From Stutzerimonas stutzeri (GTDB lineage Bacteria > Pseudomonadota > Gammaproteobacteria > Pseudomonadales > Pseudomonadaceae), in the NCBI RefSeq assembly GCF_000952685.1, contig NZ_JYHV01000007.1, positions 62,001-126,000 of the forward strand: a DNA stretch of 64,000 nucleotides, written 5' to 3'. Positions 49,494 through 59,823 of this stretch are shown piece after piece (the first letter of the stretch is position 1; each line of letters opens with the position of its first letter). A program made the position numbers and the translations under genes. The notes under the pieces are model-generated. The model was not told the origin of the DNA. It saw only the letters and a program-made list of their open reading frames with translations, and did no database searches.

Positions 49494-49603
49494 GGCGCAC
49501 CTCCAGATCAGAGGTGGACAGCAAGACCTGAAGCCCAAGGCGGAGCTCTCGGGTAAAAAGGGGGTAGCGCATTTTCCTTATGCTCCTCGGTTTGATTAAG
49601 GAG

Positions 49604-49813
49604 CTGCCACCCACCGTTCTGACGCAGTATGGTGGCAGACCGTACGGGGGTCAGAAACCGGTAACCGAGGGAACCGGCCAGGCAAAAGCCTGCCCCGCAC
49701 GGCCTGCCATAGAAAAGCGATAGCAAACACTGGAGTATTTGCCGCTTCGCCATGACGCAACCGCGCCCTCGATTAATCGGGTTCTGACGCCCGGTCGTGG
49801 GATTTACCACGAC
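49604..49813 (-). ncRNA. C4-like antisense RNA / P4-type leader region
   Basis: On the minus strand this untranslated stretch has the look of the immunity leader of P4/P1-type elements. It contains complementary boxes CTGCCACC and GGTGGCAG (49604-49611 with 49631-49638), a CAGGC-AAAA-GCCTG hairpin (49679-49692), and a GTCGTGG/CCACGAC stem (49794-49813). In such phages a short RNA processed from this region pairs with the leader and stops expression of downstream genes. An open frame across it (49508-49810) is judged non-coding. Exact RNA ends cannot be set. Confidence 0.45.
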
Positions 49814-49985
49814 GGGCGCACTCTAGCCCGAGGGTTTCAGGATGGCAACCTACTGTGGCGTAGGGGAAATTTGGGTGCTGCGCTCAGTGCGGGCGTCAGG
49901 TGATGCAGCCAGCGTCTACCGATACACATGACGAATCGCGCTGGGGAAGTGCGGTGACGCACCTCGTCAGCTTCAAGCTGTCCTT

Positions 49986-50777
49986 TCAGCCGCAGCCCTG
50001 GGCGGTTTGGCGGGTGAGGTGGCTCCCCCAGAGTTTCACAGAAGGGCTGACTCCACGGCGGCTGTAGGTCTTATGAGCAATGCGGTGAGCGTCCTCAGAC
50101 GATATTCCGCCTTGAACCAGACGTTTCACATAGTCAGCTTCCGACAGCTCTGGCGCGTTCCTCGGATGCGCGTGGCTGCCTGTCCGGCGAATGACAGCTC
50201 TCAACCAGCGTGTTGGGGAGGTGCGGATGGTTCCCTTGGCCAGTGCGTTCAAAAGCTGGGCGGTGATCGCTTCCTGTTGATCAGCCGGAACAGAACTGAT
50301 CAGCAGGGCGACCTGTTGACTCTCCAGAGCACTCAGCCGCGTCAGTTTTGCCGTGCGGCTTACTGATGATTCATTTGATGGTTCATATGGTGGTTCTAGG
50401 GGTGACATAGCTATGTCACCCTCCCCCTGACATAGCTGTGTCACCCCGGGGGTGACAGTGGTGTCACCCTCCCTGGCGATGTCGTCAGCCGGGGGTGACA
50501 ATTTGTCGGGGTAGGTCAAAGCGAGTGTGTAGCCGTTAGAAACCTGCCGGCCGCTGGCATCGAATCGAGCGTCCTTCTTGAGCAGGCCGGCAGCCAGCAG
50601 GGTTTTGATAGTGCGTTGGACGGTGCGCTCCGAAGTGCTGCACTTCGCTGCAATCGTCTTCATCTTCGGCCAGCAGTAGCCGTGATCATCTGCGTTATCA
50701 GCGAGCGCCATGAGGACTAGCTTCGGCACAGGCGGGAGCGGCTGCTCCCATGCCCAGTTCATGGCTTTGATGCTCAT
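49986..50777 (-). CDS. Helix-turn-helix replication-type protein
   Basis: 263 aa from the ATG at 50777. The N-terminal winged helix (LVLMALADNADDHGYCWPKMKTIAAKCSTSERTVQRTIK) is the HTH_36/phage O-like type found in replication initiators of phages and islands. A variable middle part and a C-terminal helical tail follow (ADYVKRLVQGGISSEDAHRIA). It starts 5 bp after the excisionase-like gene. The coding sequence carries a run of GGGGGTGACA-like repeats (50440-50500 region), a possible iteron-like origin. Confidence 0.75.
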   Translation of the reverse strand: MSIKAMNWAWEQPLPPVPKLVLMALADNADDHGYCWPKMKTIAAKCSTSERTVQRTIKTLLAAGLLKKDARFDASGRQVSNGYTLALTYPDKLSPPADDIAREGDTTVTPGVTQLCQGEGDIAMSPLEPPYEPSNESSVSRTAKLTRLSALESQQVALLISSVPADQQEAITAQLLNALAKGTIRTSPTRWLRAVIRRTGSHAHPRNAPELSEADYVKRLVQGGISSEDAHRIAHKTYSRRGVSPSVKLWGSHLTRQTAQGCG

Positions 50778-50782
50778 GGCGA

Positions 50783-51001
50783 TCAGGCTTCTTCGATGAC
50801 GCGAGCGACTGCAGAGGTTTTGAAATAGATCCGTCGGCCGATTTTGACCTTGCACGGGCGTAGCTTCGCGGACAGCTCGTTGTCGCCGCTCAGGGAGATT
50901 CTCAGGCCGTTTTTACTGCGATGTAGCACCTCTGCGAGCTGCTCCAGGGAAAGCAGTGGTGAGCCTCCGTAGCGGTTCAGCAGGGTTTCTTCGACTGTCA
51001 T
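50783..51001 (-). CDS. Small HTH/excisionase-like DNA-binding protein
   Basis: 72 aa; LLSLEQLAEVLHRSKNGLRISL is an AlpA/MerR-like winged-helix start, and KVKIGRRIYFKTSAVARVIEE matches the wing and last helix of excisionase-type proteins. First gene of the leftward operon, divergent from the regulator at 51128. Confidence 0.7.
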   Translation of the reverse strand: MTVEETLLNRYGGSPLLSLEQLAEVLHRSKNGLRISLSGDNELSAKLRPCKVKIGRRIYFKTSAVARVIEEA

Positions 51002-51074
51002 CTTGCGACTCCTTGTATGGCTTGCGATACACTGCGCTCATTACGCGAAAAAGGCGTAAGAGTCCTTAAAAAAT

Positions 51075-51103
51075 ACTAAATGTCCATATTTTAGACATTT
51101 AGT
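51075..51103. promoter_or_regulatory. Operator palindrome in the divergent island control region
   Basis: Perfect 10-bp inverted repeat ACTAAATGTC/GACATTTAGT with a 9-nt spacer, in the 126-bp space between the two divergent genes. AGTCCTT is repeated on both flanks. Probable binding site of the protein encoded at 51128. Confidence 0.6.
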
Positions 51104-51127
51104 CCTTTTTATGATCGAAGGCTTACG

Positions 51128-51886
51128 ATGTCAAGCACGATTGAAGACCGCGTCATTCTGATTCTGAAGGAGCAGATGTCTCCGGCTGACCTTGAGAGCC
51201 TGAAGGGGCACGAAGGGCCGTTCTCAGCGCTGCTCAGCCTGTGGAGTCAGCCGCCGTACGCTGGTCGCGGCTTCTGGGAAAAGCTCTCCCAGCTCACAGG
51301 TATTCCATCCGCCCGGTGGCGTAGTGCGTTCTCGCGCAAGCAGAAACCGACCTCAGCCATGATCGAGTCGATTGCTCACCTGTGGCCGAAATATGCGTTC
51401 TGGCTGGTTACTGGCGTGACCGATGCGGCCAATGGTCATGTGGCGCCATTAACGGCGTTGACCTTCCCTGAGTTTCTTCATGCGGAGCAGCCTGGTGCGG
51501 ATGCGTATTTCAGTAAGGCCATTGCCCTGGCAAAGCGACTGTATGAAGAGGGTGAGGTCGATCTGGAGAGCGATGAGGCGCGCCTTGCGGCAGTTGAGAG
51601 GACGCTTCCCTTGGCGCATTGGGTTGGAAGCGATCTAGTTGACGTGGCTTATCGACTGGCAACCAGCGATGAGTATCAGGAGCTTGTCAGAGCTTGGGAG
51701 GACCGAGAAGAGTCTCGTGCTGAGCATCTTGGTCGGGTGCTAGGCACTGACCGGCCCTGGGAGCGTCAGTTGGAGGAGGGCAAGTCCCTCGGCCTCAAAC
51801 TGACTCCGATCCCAGGACAAGACCCTCGCGTTACGCACCAGAGCAGCTGGGATCTTTTCTACAAGCCAGACAGCGAAGATGCCTGA
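51128..51886 (+). CDS. Regulator-like island protein
   Basis: 252 aa. The first 100 residues look like a phage-repressor-type HTH (FWEKLSQLTGIPSARWRSAFSRKQKPTSAMIESIAHLWPKYAFWLVTG); the rest is helical and acidic with no known domain. Its place, divergent from the excisionase-like gene with an operator between, is that of an element repressor or lysogeny-type switch. Confidence 0.65.
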   Translation: MSSTIEDRVILILKEQMSPADLESLKGHEGPFSALLSLWSQPPYAGRGFWEKLSQLTGIPSARWRSAFSRKQKPTSAMIESIAHLWPKYAFWLVTGVTDAANGHVAPLTALTFPEFLHAEQPGADAYFSKAIALAKRLYEEGEVDLESDEARLAAVERTLPLAHWVGSDLVDVAYRLATSDEYQELVRAWEDREESRAEHLGRVLGTDRPWERQLEEGKSLGLKLTPIPGQDPRVTHQSSWDLFYKPDSEDA

Positions 51887-51963
51887 GCGCTGGTGACCGA
51901 AGCTGGGTCAGTTAAAGCCCTCAGTAAGCGCGGTGAAAAAATGCCAGGTTGCATGGCTGCAGA

Positions 51964-53058
51964 TCAGTTGTCAGCCTGTTGCCTGCTGCGCCTGGTCGTT
52001 TTCCTCTCGAGCTTATCAAGCTTGCGAACAAGGTCTTCAGCACGCAGGTGCGTGTAGCGCTTAAGCATCTGCATCGACTTGTGGCCGCTGATGGTCGAGA
52101 CTTCCTGATCAGATAGGCCACCCTCGACCAGGCGGCTGACCGCCTCATGACGTAGATCGTGGAAGCGCATGTCGGGCATGCCGAGCTTCTTCTTCAGCAG
52201 CCCCCAGGTCTTGGTGAAAGCATAGGGGCGACGTTTCTCGTCCTTTCCCGGCTCACCGAAGAACACTAGGTTGCAGTCTTTGGGGCGAACAGGGTTCTCC
52301 AGGGCGGCCCTGAATGTTTCGGTGGCCATCTTGGTGAGAGGGACGGTGCGGGCGCTATCGTTCTTGGTGTCTGCGAGTCGCACCACGCGCTTTTTCAGGT
52401 CTACCTGATGGCAACGTAGGCCGGTTATCTCCGACGACCTCATGCCCGTTTCCAGGGCGATCCGGACGATCCAGCCCAGCATGGGGTTGCTGTGGCTGTT
52501 CACCGCAGCGAGCAGACGCTTTTCTTCGTCAGCGGACAGTCGGCGGTCGCGACCGTCTCCAGGGCTCGGCTTGCGGATATTCAACACCGGGTTGAAGGTA
52601 AGTCCCAGGCCCCATTCCTGAATAGCTACCGTGAAAAGGTGGCTGAGAAGGGCCAGTTCAAGCCGCACGGTATTGTTGCTGGTGGGAAGGCCGCGCTTGC
52701 TCAGGGTGCCGAGCCTTGTGTCGCGATATTTGGCGATGACTTCAGCGGAGAGGGCGGCCATGGAGTACTTGCCCAGGTGCTGGATCAACTGCTTGGCCTT
52801 GGTGGCTTCGGCTTTGCGCGTAGTGGGTTTCTTGCTGGGCGTCACCTCGGACAGGTAGCGCTCTAGAGCTTTCTCCAGCGTCATGCGCTCGGAGCCGCTG
52901 CGCTGGATGTACACGCCGCGCACCATTTCGTCTTCGGTGCGGCGTGCCCAGTCTTCGGCGTCGCGCTTGGTTCGGAAGGTTTTGGCGTTGGTCGGCCAGC
53001 CCGTTTTTCGGACTACGGCCTTCCATGTGCCGGCAGGGGTTTTGACGATTGTTGCCAT
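51964..53058 (-). CDS. Tyrosine-type site-specific integrase
   Basis: 364 aa. N-terminal arm-binding domain, core-binding domain (about 60-165) and catalytic domain with Arg in ETGMRSSEITGLR, HDLRHEAVSR (His-x2-Arg), GHKSMQM and nucleophile in RYTHL. It is oriented toward the island interior's left and ends near the regulator; its start is 128 bp from the tRNA 3' end. This matches tRNA-targeting integrases. The att core lies in the anticodon loop region, as expected for part of this family. Confidence 0.93.
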   Translation of the reverse strand: MATIVKTPAGTWKAVVRKTGWPTNAKTFRTKRDAEDWARRTEDEMVRGVYIQRSGSERMTLEKALERYLSEVTPSKKPTTRKAEATKAKQLIQHLGKYSMAALSAEVIAKYRDTRLGTLSKRGLPTSNNTVRLELALLSHLFTVAIQEWGLGLTFNPVLNIRKPSPGDGRDRRLSADEEKRLLAAVNSHSNPMLGWIVRIALETGMRSSEITGLRCHQVDLKKRVVRLADTKNDSARTVPLTKMATETFRAALENPVRPKDCNLVFFGEPGKDEKRRPYAFTKTWGLLKKKLGMPDMRFHDLRHEAVSRLVEGGLSDQEVSTISGHKSMQMLKRYTHLRAEDLVRKLDKLERKTTRRSRQQADN

Positions 53059-53081
53059 CAGATAAGGACTCCAAAGGCAGA

Positions 53082-53113
53082 CTGGCTAACCAGTACTGTA
53101 CCGATTTTGTACC
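53082..53113. promoter_or_regulatory. Possible integrase arm sites
   Basis: CTGG-CTAA-CCAG palindrome (53082-53093) followed by two TGTACC words (AGTACTGTACC and TTTGTACC). The same TGTACC word occurs near the left end (38164-38171). Confidence 0.35.
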
Positions 53114-53157
53114 TTTGGACCATAGGCTGATCCAGATGCCACAACCCTAAAAAGCTT

Positions 53158-53180
53158 AAAGCCGCGCATTGCGCGGCTTT
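53158..53180 (-). terminator. Terminator of the tRNA gene
   Basis: AAAGCCGCGC-AAT-GCGCGGCTTT on the minus strand, followed by AAGCTTTTT, 6 bp past the tRNA CCA end. A decayed half of the same hairpin lies at 37984-37993. Confidence 0.75.
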
Positions 53181-53185
53181 GAAGG

Positions 53186-53262
53186 TGGTGGGCCCACACG
53201 GACTCGAACCGTGGACCAAAGGATTATGAGTCCTCTGCTCTAACCAACTGAGCTATAGGCCC
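53186..53262 (-). tRNA. tRNA-Ile2 (anticodon CAU)
   Basis: 77 nt with encoded CCA. Acceptor GGGCCTA/TGGGCCC, D-arm GCTC...GAGC, anticodon stem AGGA/TCCT with loop CTCATAA, and T-arm CACGG/CCGTG. The CAU anticodon could be methionine, but the GCAGAGGACTCATAATCCTTTGGTC part resembles the lysidine-modified tRNA-Ile2 much more than elongator tRNA-Met. It lies downstream of rpoD and is the island's insertion target; the 3' half now comes from the island. Confidence 0.9.
53212..53231. repeat. Right attachment core of the genomic island
   Basis: TGGACCAAAGGATTATGAGT, identical to 38024-38043; covers the anticodon loop and 3' anticodon stem to the start of the T-arm of the tRNA. Confidence 0.8.
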
Positions 53263-53349
53263 TCAGAGGCCGGCGGATTATACCGGTGCTGCTGCTGATG
53301 CGCCAAGCGAAGCTGAGCGTACGTCGTTGTTTTGTCTGGCCTTGAATGC

Positions 53350-53377
53350 AAAACCCCCGGCACGGGCCGGGGGTTTT
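53350..53377 (-). terminator. Terminator of rpoD
   Basis: AAAACCCCCGG...CCGGGGGTTTT, 5 bp after the rpoD stop. T-runs on both strands make it strong. Confidence 0.85.
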
Positions 53378-53381
53378 GGTT

Positions 53382-55238
<1,857 letters not shown>

Positions 55239-55305
55239 ATAACCCTATCCACTGACGGTTCTGGCGGGTTGAAAACAAGCTGACCATTATAGCCGAGCAA
55301 GGACC

Positions 55306-57237
55306 TCACGCGCCAGTTGAGGTCGATATAGCGGGTGTTGAGTTGCGATTTAACAAGTTGCGCAGCTGTTCTTTCTCCTCCGCGCTGAGTTCTCCCTGAC
55401 GAGCTTTGCGGAGCAACGATTCGAGGCTGCGCTCGCGTTGCCTGGCGGCCAGGGTTGTTATGGTGTCGAAAAACTGTTGTTCAAGGTTATCGGCCGAGAT
55501 CAGCCATTCTTTCTCGGCAAGTGCGCGTAAAAGGCGCCCTTGGTCGGTTCCGTGCCAGCGTGCGATCAACTGCAGGCTGCGCAGCTTGGGATTCTTTTGC
55601 AGTGTTCCAAGGAGCGCGACAAGGAGTTGCGCATAAGTGTCATCTTCTGCTGCGAAATGGCTAGCATCTTCGACTTTCTGGGCAAGTTCTGGATGGTGCA
55701 GTAGTGTCCGCAAAGTGGTCAGCGCCGGCGGTTCTACCGTGGCGGGCGTTCTCGGTTTGCGTGACTTGAAGTCTGGACGCTGGCCGGGTTTTTTCCAGTC
55801 TTTCTTCCATTCTTTCTTGTCGCTGCGCTTCGGTTGGGTAGCTTCCGGCGGTGCGTAGTAATCGCCTTCGTCATTCCCGGAGCCCGTGTCGTAATAGATG
55901 CTGTCATCGTATTCTGGAGCGGCGCTTGGTGATGCCGTGCTCATCTGTTGCAGAGCTTCGCTGTGCAAGCCCGTTATTTCGCCGAGGCGCTGGCGCATCA
56001 GTGCGCGCAGGTTGGCGCCGGGAATCTTCTCGATGAGCGGCGCCGCAAGCGTGGCCAGGTGGGCCTTGCCTTCCAGCGAGCGCGGATCGGCTTCTTCGCT
56101 GAGCTGCTGAAAGAAGTAGTCGGCCAGGGGTTGGGCCTGTTGCTGTATCCGTGCCATGAAGGCATCGGTGCCTTCGCTGCGCACCAGGGTGTCTGGATCT
56201 TCGCCTTCGGGCAAAAACAAAAAGCGTGCGCGACGGCCATCTTGCAGGTTTGGCAGCGTCGACTCCAGAGCGCGCCAGGCGGCCTTGCGCCCGGCAGCAT
56301 CTCCGTCGAAGCAGAACAGCACGCTCGGCACGATACGAAATAGGCGCTTGAGATGCTCGTCGCTGGTGGCGGTGCCGAGTGTGGCAACGGCGTTGCGCAG
56401 ACCCTGTTGGGCCAATGCGATCACATCCATGTAGCCTTCGACAACCATGATCTCGTCCAGGTCGCGGTTGGCCTTGCGGGCTTCGTAGAGGCCATACAGC
56501 TCCTGGCCTTTGTGGAACACTGGTGTTTCCGGGGAGTTCAGATACTTTGGCTTATCGTCGCCCAGTACACGACCGCCAAAGGCAATGACGCGGCCACGGC
56601 TATCGCGGATCGGAAACATCACTCGGTCGCGGAAGCGGTCGTAGCTCCTGCCGGTTTCGGCGTTTTCGATCAGCAGGCCGGCGTCGATCATCGCCTTCTG
56701 CTGGAGGGTATCGCCGCCCAGGTGTTTCATCAGGTTGTCCCAGCCGGGCGGTGCGAAGCCGAGGCCGAAATCCCTGGCGATAACCCCGGACAATCCTCGC
56801 CCCTTGAGATATTCCACGGCAGCCTTGCGGGCCGGGTGTCCCTTGAGGGCCTGGCGGTAATATTCGGCGGCGGCCTCAAGCAGCGGGTAGAGCGGCGAGT
56901 CTACGGGCTGACGCGGCTTGCGCCCCGGTCCGCTTTCCTCGCGAGGAACCTCCATGCCGGCGCGCTTGGCCAATTCCTCGACGGCCTGGGGGAACTCCAG
57001 GCTGTCGTGATCCATGATGAAGCCGAGCGCATTGCCGCCAGCGCCGCAGCCGAAGCAGTAATAGAACTGCTTGTCGGGGCTGACGCTGAAGGATGGGGTC
57101 TTTTCCTTGTGGAACGGGCAGCAAGCGGTGTAGTTCTTGCCCGCTTTTTTCAATTGGATGCGCGAACTCACCACCTCGACAATGTCGGAGCGGTTGAGCA
57201 GGTCATCAATGAATGATTGCGGGATCAAGCCGGCCAT
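55306..57237 (-). CDS. dnaG: DNA primase
   Basis: Synthesises RNA primers at the replication fork. 643 aa from the ATG at 57237. N-terminal zinc-binding CCPFHKEKTPSFSV...YYCFGCGAGG, TOPRIM catalytic domain (MVVEGYMDVIAL, FCFDGDAAGRKA), and a C-terminal DnaB-interacting helical domain. The longer frame to 57294 adds an unconserved leader. 137 bp after rpsU with a weak hairpin between. Confidence 0.97.
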   Translation of the reverse strand: MAGLIPQSFIDDLLNRSDIVEVVSSRIQLKKAGKNYTACCPFHKEKTPSFSVSPDKQFYYCFGCGAGGNALGFIMDHDSLEFPQAVEELAKRAGMEVPREESGPGRKPRQPVDSPLYPLLEAAAEYYRQALKGHPARKAAVEYLKGRGLSGVIARDFGLGFAPPGWDNLMKHLGGDTLQQKAMIDAGLLIENAETGRSYDRFRDRVMFPIRDSRGRVIAFGGRVLGDDKPKYLNSPETPVFHKGQELYGLYEARKANRDLDEIMVVEGYMDVIALAQQGLRNAVATLGTATSDEHLKRLFRIVPSVLFCFDGDAAGRKAAWRALESTLPNLQDGRRARFLFLPEGEDPDTLVRSEGTDAFMARIQQQAQPLADYFFQQLSEEADPRSLEGKAHLATLAAPLIEKIPGANLRALMRQRLGEITGLHSEALQQMSTASPSAAPEYDDSIYYDTGSGNDEGDYYAPPEATQPKRSDKKEWKKDWKKPGQRPDFKSRKPRTPATVEPPALTTLRTLLHHPELAQKVEDASHFAAEDDTYAQLLVALLGTLQKNPKLRSLQLIARWHGTDQGRLLRALAEKEWLISADNLEQQFFDTITTLAARQRERSLESLLRKARQGELSAEEKEQLRNLLNRNSTPAISTSTGA

Positions 57238-57329
57238 AGGGGTATGAGAATACGCTCGCGGTGTTCGGGCCGGAATGAAAAAAACTCCGGCCATTCGCCA
57301 GCTGGCGAAGCGGAGTCTATTTCAATGCA

Positions 57330-57351
57330 AAGCCCGACATATGCCGGGCTT
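57330..57351 (-). terminator. Weak hairpin between rpsU and dnaG
   Basis: AAGCCCGGCATATGTCGGGCTT inverted repeat after the rpsU stop, read on the minus strand, with no long T-run. Probably the partial terminator/attenuator typical of the rpsU-dnaG gap. Confidence 0.55.
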
Positions 57352-57374
57352 GATGCAGCTTCAGTTGTACTGGA

Positions 57375-57590
57375 TCAGTACAGGCGAACGCTGCGGCGCT
57401 GTTCGCGCTGCACTTTCTTGGCGTGACGCTTGACTGCGGCAGCAGCTTTACGCTTGCGCTCGGCAGTGGGCTTTTCGTAGAACTCACGGCTGCGGACTTC
57501 AGCCAGAACACCGGCTTTTTCGCAAGAACGCTTGAAGCGACGCAGAGCTACGTCGAATGGTTCGTTCTCTTTAACTTTAACGTTGGGCAT
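57375..57590 (-). CDS. rpsU: 30S ribosomal protein bS21
   Basis: 71 aa, [20 protein letters not shown] to a basic C-terminal helix; complete. First gene of the rpsU-dnaG-rpoD operon, divergent from tsaD. Confidence 0.98.
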   Translation of the reverse strand: MPNVKVKENEPFDVALRRFKRSCEKAGVLAEVRSREFYEKPTAERKRKAAAAVKRHAKKVQREQRRSVRLY

Positions 57591-57786
57591 CCAGGACGTA
57601 CCTTCACTTGTTTACCGGTTACAACGCGCTTCGGCAAATATCGCGAGCACGCTGGTTTTAAGGGTTGCGGATGTTAACGCCTTGCCGCATGGAATGCAAA
57701 GCCCCCTTAGCGAAAAGCGCTGGTCGGTCGCCGCTTGCGACGATTAATATGCACGGCTTCATTCGCTTCTCTGGAAGGTTGTACCC

Positions 57787-58812
57787 ATGCTGGTGCTGGG
57801 GCTGGAAACTTCATGCGACGAGACCGGTGTCGCGCTGTACGACAGTGAGCGCGGCCTGTTGGCCGACGCTCTGTTCAGTCAGATCGACCTTCACCGCGTC
57901 TATGGTGGGGTGGTGCCGGAGCTGGCCTCGCGCGATCACGTCAAGCGGATGCTGCCGCTGATCCGCCAGGTGCTAGCCGAAGCCGACCGCGAGGCGAGTC
58001 AGATCGATGCGGTGGCCTACACCGCTGGTCCTGGCCTGGTCGGTGCGTTGCTGGTCGGGGCCTCCTGCGCGCAGGCGATGGCGTTTGCCTGGGGTGTGCC
58101 GGCGGTCGGCGTGCATCATATGGAAGGGCACCTCTTGGCGCCAATGCTCGAAGAGCAGCCGCCAGCGTTTCCGTTCGTCGCGCTGCTGGTGTCCGGCGGG
58201 CACACGCAACTGGTTCGAGTCGACGGGATTGGTCGCTACGAGCTGCTGGGCGAGTCGGTGGACGATGCGGCCGGTGAGGCGTTCGACAAGACGGCGAAGC
58301 TGATGGGGCTGCGTTATCCCGGAGGTCCCGAAATCGCGCTACTCGCCGAGCGCGGTACGCCAGGCCGCTTCGTCTTTCCCCGCCCCATGACTGATCGGCC
58401 CGGGCTGGATTTCAGTTTCAGCGGCCTAAAGACCTCGACCCTTACGACCTGGCAGCAATGCCGTAACGCTGGCGACGATGGTGAGCAGACGCGTTGCGAT
58501 ATCGCGCTGGCCTTCCAGCAGGCGGTGGTCGAAACGCTGACCATCAAATGCCGACGCGCTCTACAGCAGACGGGCCTGAAGAATTTGGTGATCGCCGGTG
58601 GCGTGAGCGCCAATCTGGCGCTACGTCAGAGCCTGGAAGGAATGCTCGGTGAGCTGAAGGGCCAGGTGTTTTATGCGCGGCCCCGCTTCTGTACCGACAA
58701 TGGTGCGATGATCGCGTATGCCGGTTGTCAGCGCTTGCTGGCAGGGCAGCAGGACGGGCCGGAGATTTCCGTTCAGGCGCGCTGGCCGATGGAGACACTC
58801 GCGGCGGTATGA
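57787..58812 (+). CDS. tsaD: tRNA N6-adenosine threonylcarbamoyltransferase
   Basis: Catalytic subunit for t6A37 formation in ANN-decoding tRNAs. 341 aa; ASKHA fold with [13 protein letters not shown], the metal-binding [10 protein letters not shown] (His-x3-His), VSGGHTQLV and [11 protein letters not shown]. Divergent from rpsU, the conserved arrangement. Confidence 0.97.
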   Translation: MLVLGLETSCDETGVALYDSERGLLADALFSQIDLHRVYGGVVPELASRDHVKRMLPLIRQVLAEADREASQIDAVAYTAGPGLVGALLVGASCAQAMAFAWGVPAVGVHHMEGHLLAPMLEEQPPAFPFVALLVSGGHTQLVRVDGIGRYELLGESVDDAAGEAFDKTAKLMGLRYPGGPEIALLAERGTPGRFVFPRPMTDRPGLDFSFSGLKTSTLTTWQQCRNAGDDGEQTRCDIALAFQQAVVETLTIKCRRALQQTGLKNLVIAGGVSANLALRQSLEGMLGELKGQVFYARPRFCTDNGAMIAYAGCQRLLAGQQDGPEISVQARWPMETLAAV

Positions 58813-58824
58813 ACGGCTTGTCGC

Positions 58825-59394
58825 TTAGAAATGCCGCTCTGTGCCGGCGAACAGGTCGCGCAGATTGCTCCGATGACGCCAGGCGATCAGGGCGGCTAGT
58901 AGCGCCATGGGCAAGAACGCGTCAGGCTGTTGCCAGGCCAGCAGCGGCAGGCAGAGCGGTAGTGCGGCAAGTGCGGCCAGTGAGCTGGTTCGGGTTATCT
59001 TGAATACCACCAGCCAGATGGTCAGAGCCAGCAATGCGGTCGGCGGGTTCAATCCGAGCAAGGCGCCAGCGGCAGTGGCAACGCCCTTGCCGCCACGAAA
59101 GCGAAAATACAGCGGATACAGATGGCCCAGCACCGCCGCGAGGGCAATCCAGGCTTGTTGTTCGATAGGTAGGCCTAGCGCTTGGGCGAGCAACACTGGC
59201 AGAAGCCCCTTGAGCAGGTCGCCGAATAAGGTGCCGATTGCCAGGCGTCTGCCGGCGAGTCGCAGCATATTGGTGGCGCCGGGATTACCGGAGCCACTGG
59301 CTCGCGGATCGGGTGCACCGGTCAGGCGACTTAGTAGAATGGCGAACGACAGCGAACCGGTCAGATAGGCGAGTAGTGTCAGTTGCCAGAACAT
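58825..59394 (-). CDS. plsY: Glycerol-3-phosphate acyltransferase PlsY
   Basis: Transfers acyl from acyl-phosphate to glycerol-3-phosphate, first step of phospholipid synthesis. 189 aa, five membrane helices, with the three conserved loops [23 protein letters not shown] and the AWRHRSN region. The ATG at 59394 starts at the first helix ([16 protein letters not shown]); a longer frame adds 15 residues. Confidence 0.95.
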   Translation of the reverse strand: MFWQLTLLAYLTGSLSFAILLSRLTGAPDPRASGSGNPGATNMLRLAGRRLAIGTLFGDLLKGLLPVLLAQALGLPIEQQAWIALAAVLGHLYPLYFRFRGGKGVATAAGALLGLNPPTALLALTIWLVVFKITRTSSLAALAALPLCLPLLAWQQPDAFLPMALLAALIAWRHRSNLRDLFAGTERHF

Positions 59395-59469
59395 GGCATC
59401 CATCCGGGGCAGGGAGCTCCTGAGTCTAACGGCGCGCACCGAAGTTGTCGTGTCGTGGGAGAGAGTTGC

Positions 59470-59823
59470 GTGGATACAGTTTTCATCGAGGGGCTGGAAG
59501 TGGATACGCTGATCGGCGCCTATGATTGGGAGCGTGGCATTCGACAGTGCCTGCGTCTGGATCTGACCCTCGGCTGGGACATTCGTCCCGCCGCGGAAAA
59601 TGACGAACTGGATAAGGCCCTGGACTATGCAGAAGTGACTGCCGCCATCGATCGGTTCGCGCAGGCTTCGCGCTTCGAGCTGGTGGAGACCTTTGCCGAG
59701 CGGCTGGCTGCTGACCTGATGAGCCAGTTCGGCATCCCCTGGCTGCGGCTGCGGGTCACCAAACCGGGCGTCAATACACGCGCTTCGGCGCTGGGCGTGG
59801 AGATCGAACGCGGATGTCGCTGA
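59470..59823 (+). CDS. folB: Dihydroneopterin aldolase
   Basis: 117 aa from a GTG at 59470 with GGGAGAG upstream. Signature [22 protein letters not shown] with the catalytic Glu/Tyr, then [15 protein letters not shown]. Folate pathway; overlaps folK by 10 bp. Confidence 0.94.
   Translation: MDTVFIEGLEVDTLIGAYDWERGIRQCLRLDLTLGWDIRPAAENDELDKALDYAEVTAAIDRFAQASRFELVETFAERLAADLMSQFGIPWLRLRVTKPGVNTRASALGVEIERGCR

Larger units (their letters stand above)
38024..53231. mobile_element. 15.2-kb tRNA-integrated genomic island with defence cargo
   Basis: Bounded by 20-bp direct repeats, one within an intact tRNA-Ile2 gene and one at a decayed copy of that tRNA's 3' part, with a tyrosine integrase next to the intact tRNA. 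The right arm (about 48.9-53.1 kb) holds an integrase, a regulator, an excisionase-like HTH, an HTH replication-type protein and a C4-like RNA region, as in P4-like satellites. The left 10 kb is cargo that is visibly AT-richer than the host: retron, sce7726/sce7725/RES operon, Fic, and a membrane-anchored protein. No capsid, relaxase or full-length primase gene is seen. Confidence 0.85.

Noticed and set aside
49508-49810. 100-codon frame (Icd-like position)
   Set aside because: It overlaps the C4-like hairpins and has the look of a frame commonly called over this RNA leader; no good ribosome site.
53186-53262. Elongator tRNA-Met
   Set aside because: Anticodon CAU fits, but the acceptor, anticodon stem and variable loop resemble tRNA-Ile2; the lysidine-modified isoleucine tRNA is the better call.
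38000-53300. CRISPR array or insertion sequence in the island
   Set aside because: No regularly spaced repeats and no transposase or terminal inverted repeats were found; repeats seen are attachment, operator or hairpin elements.
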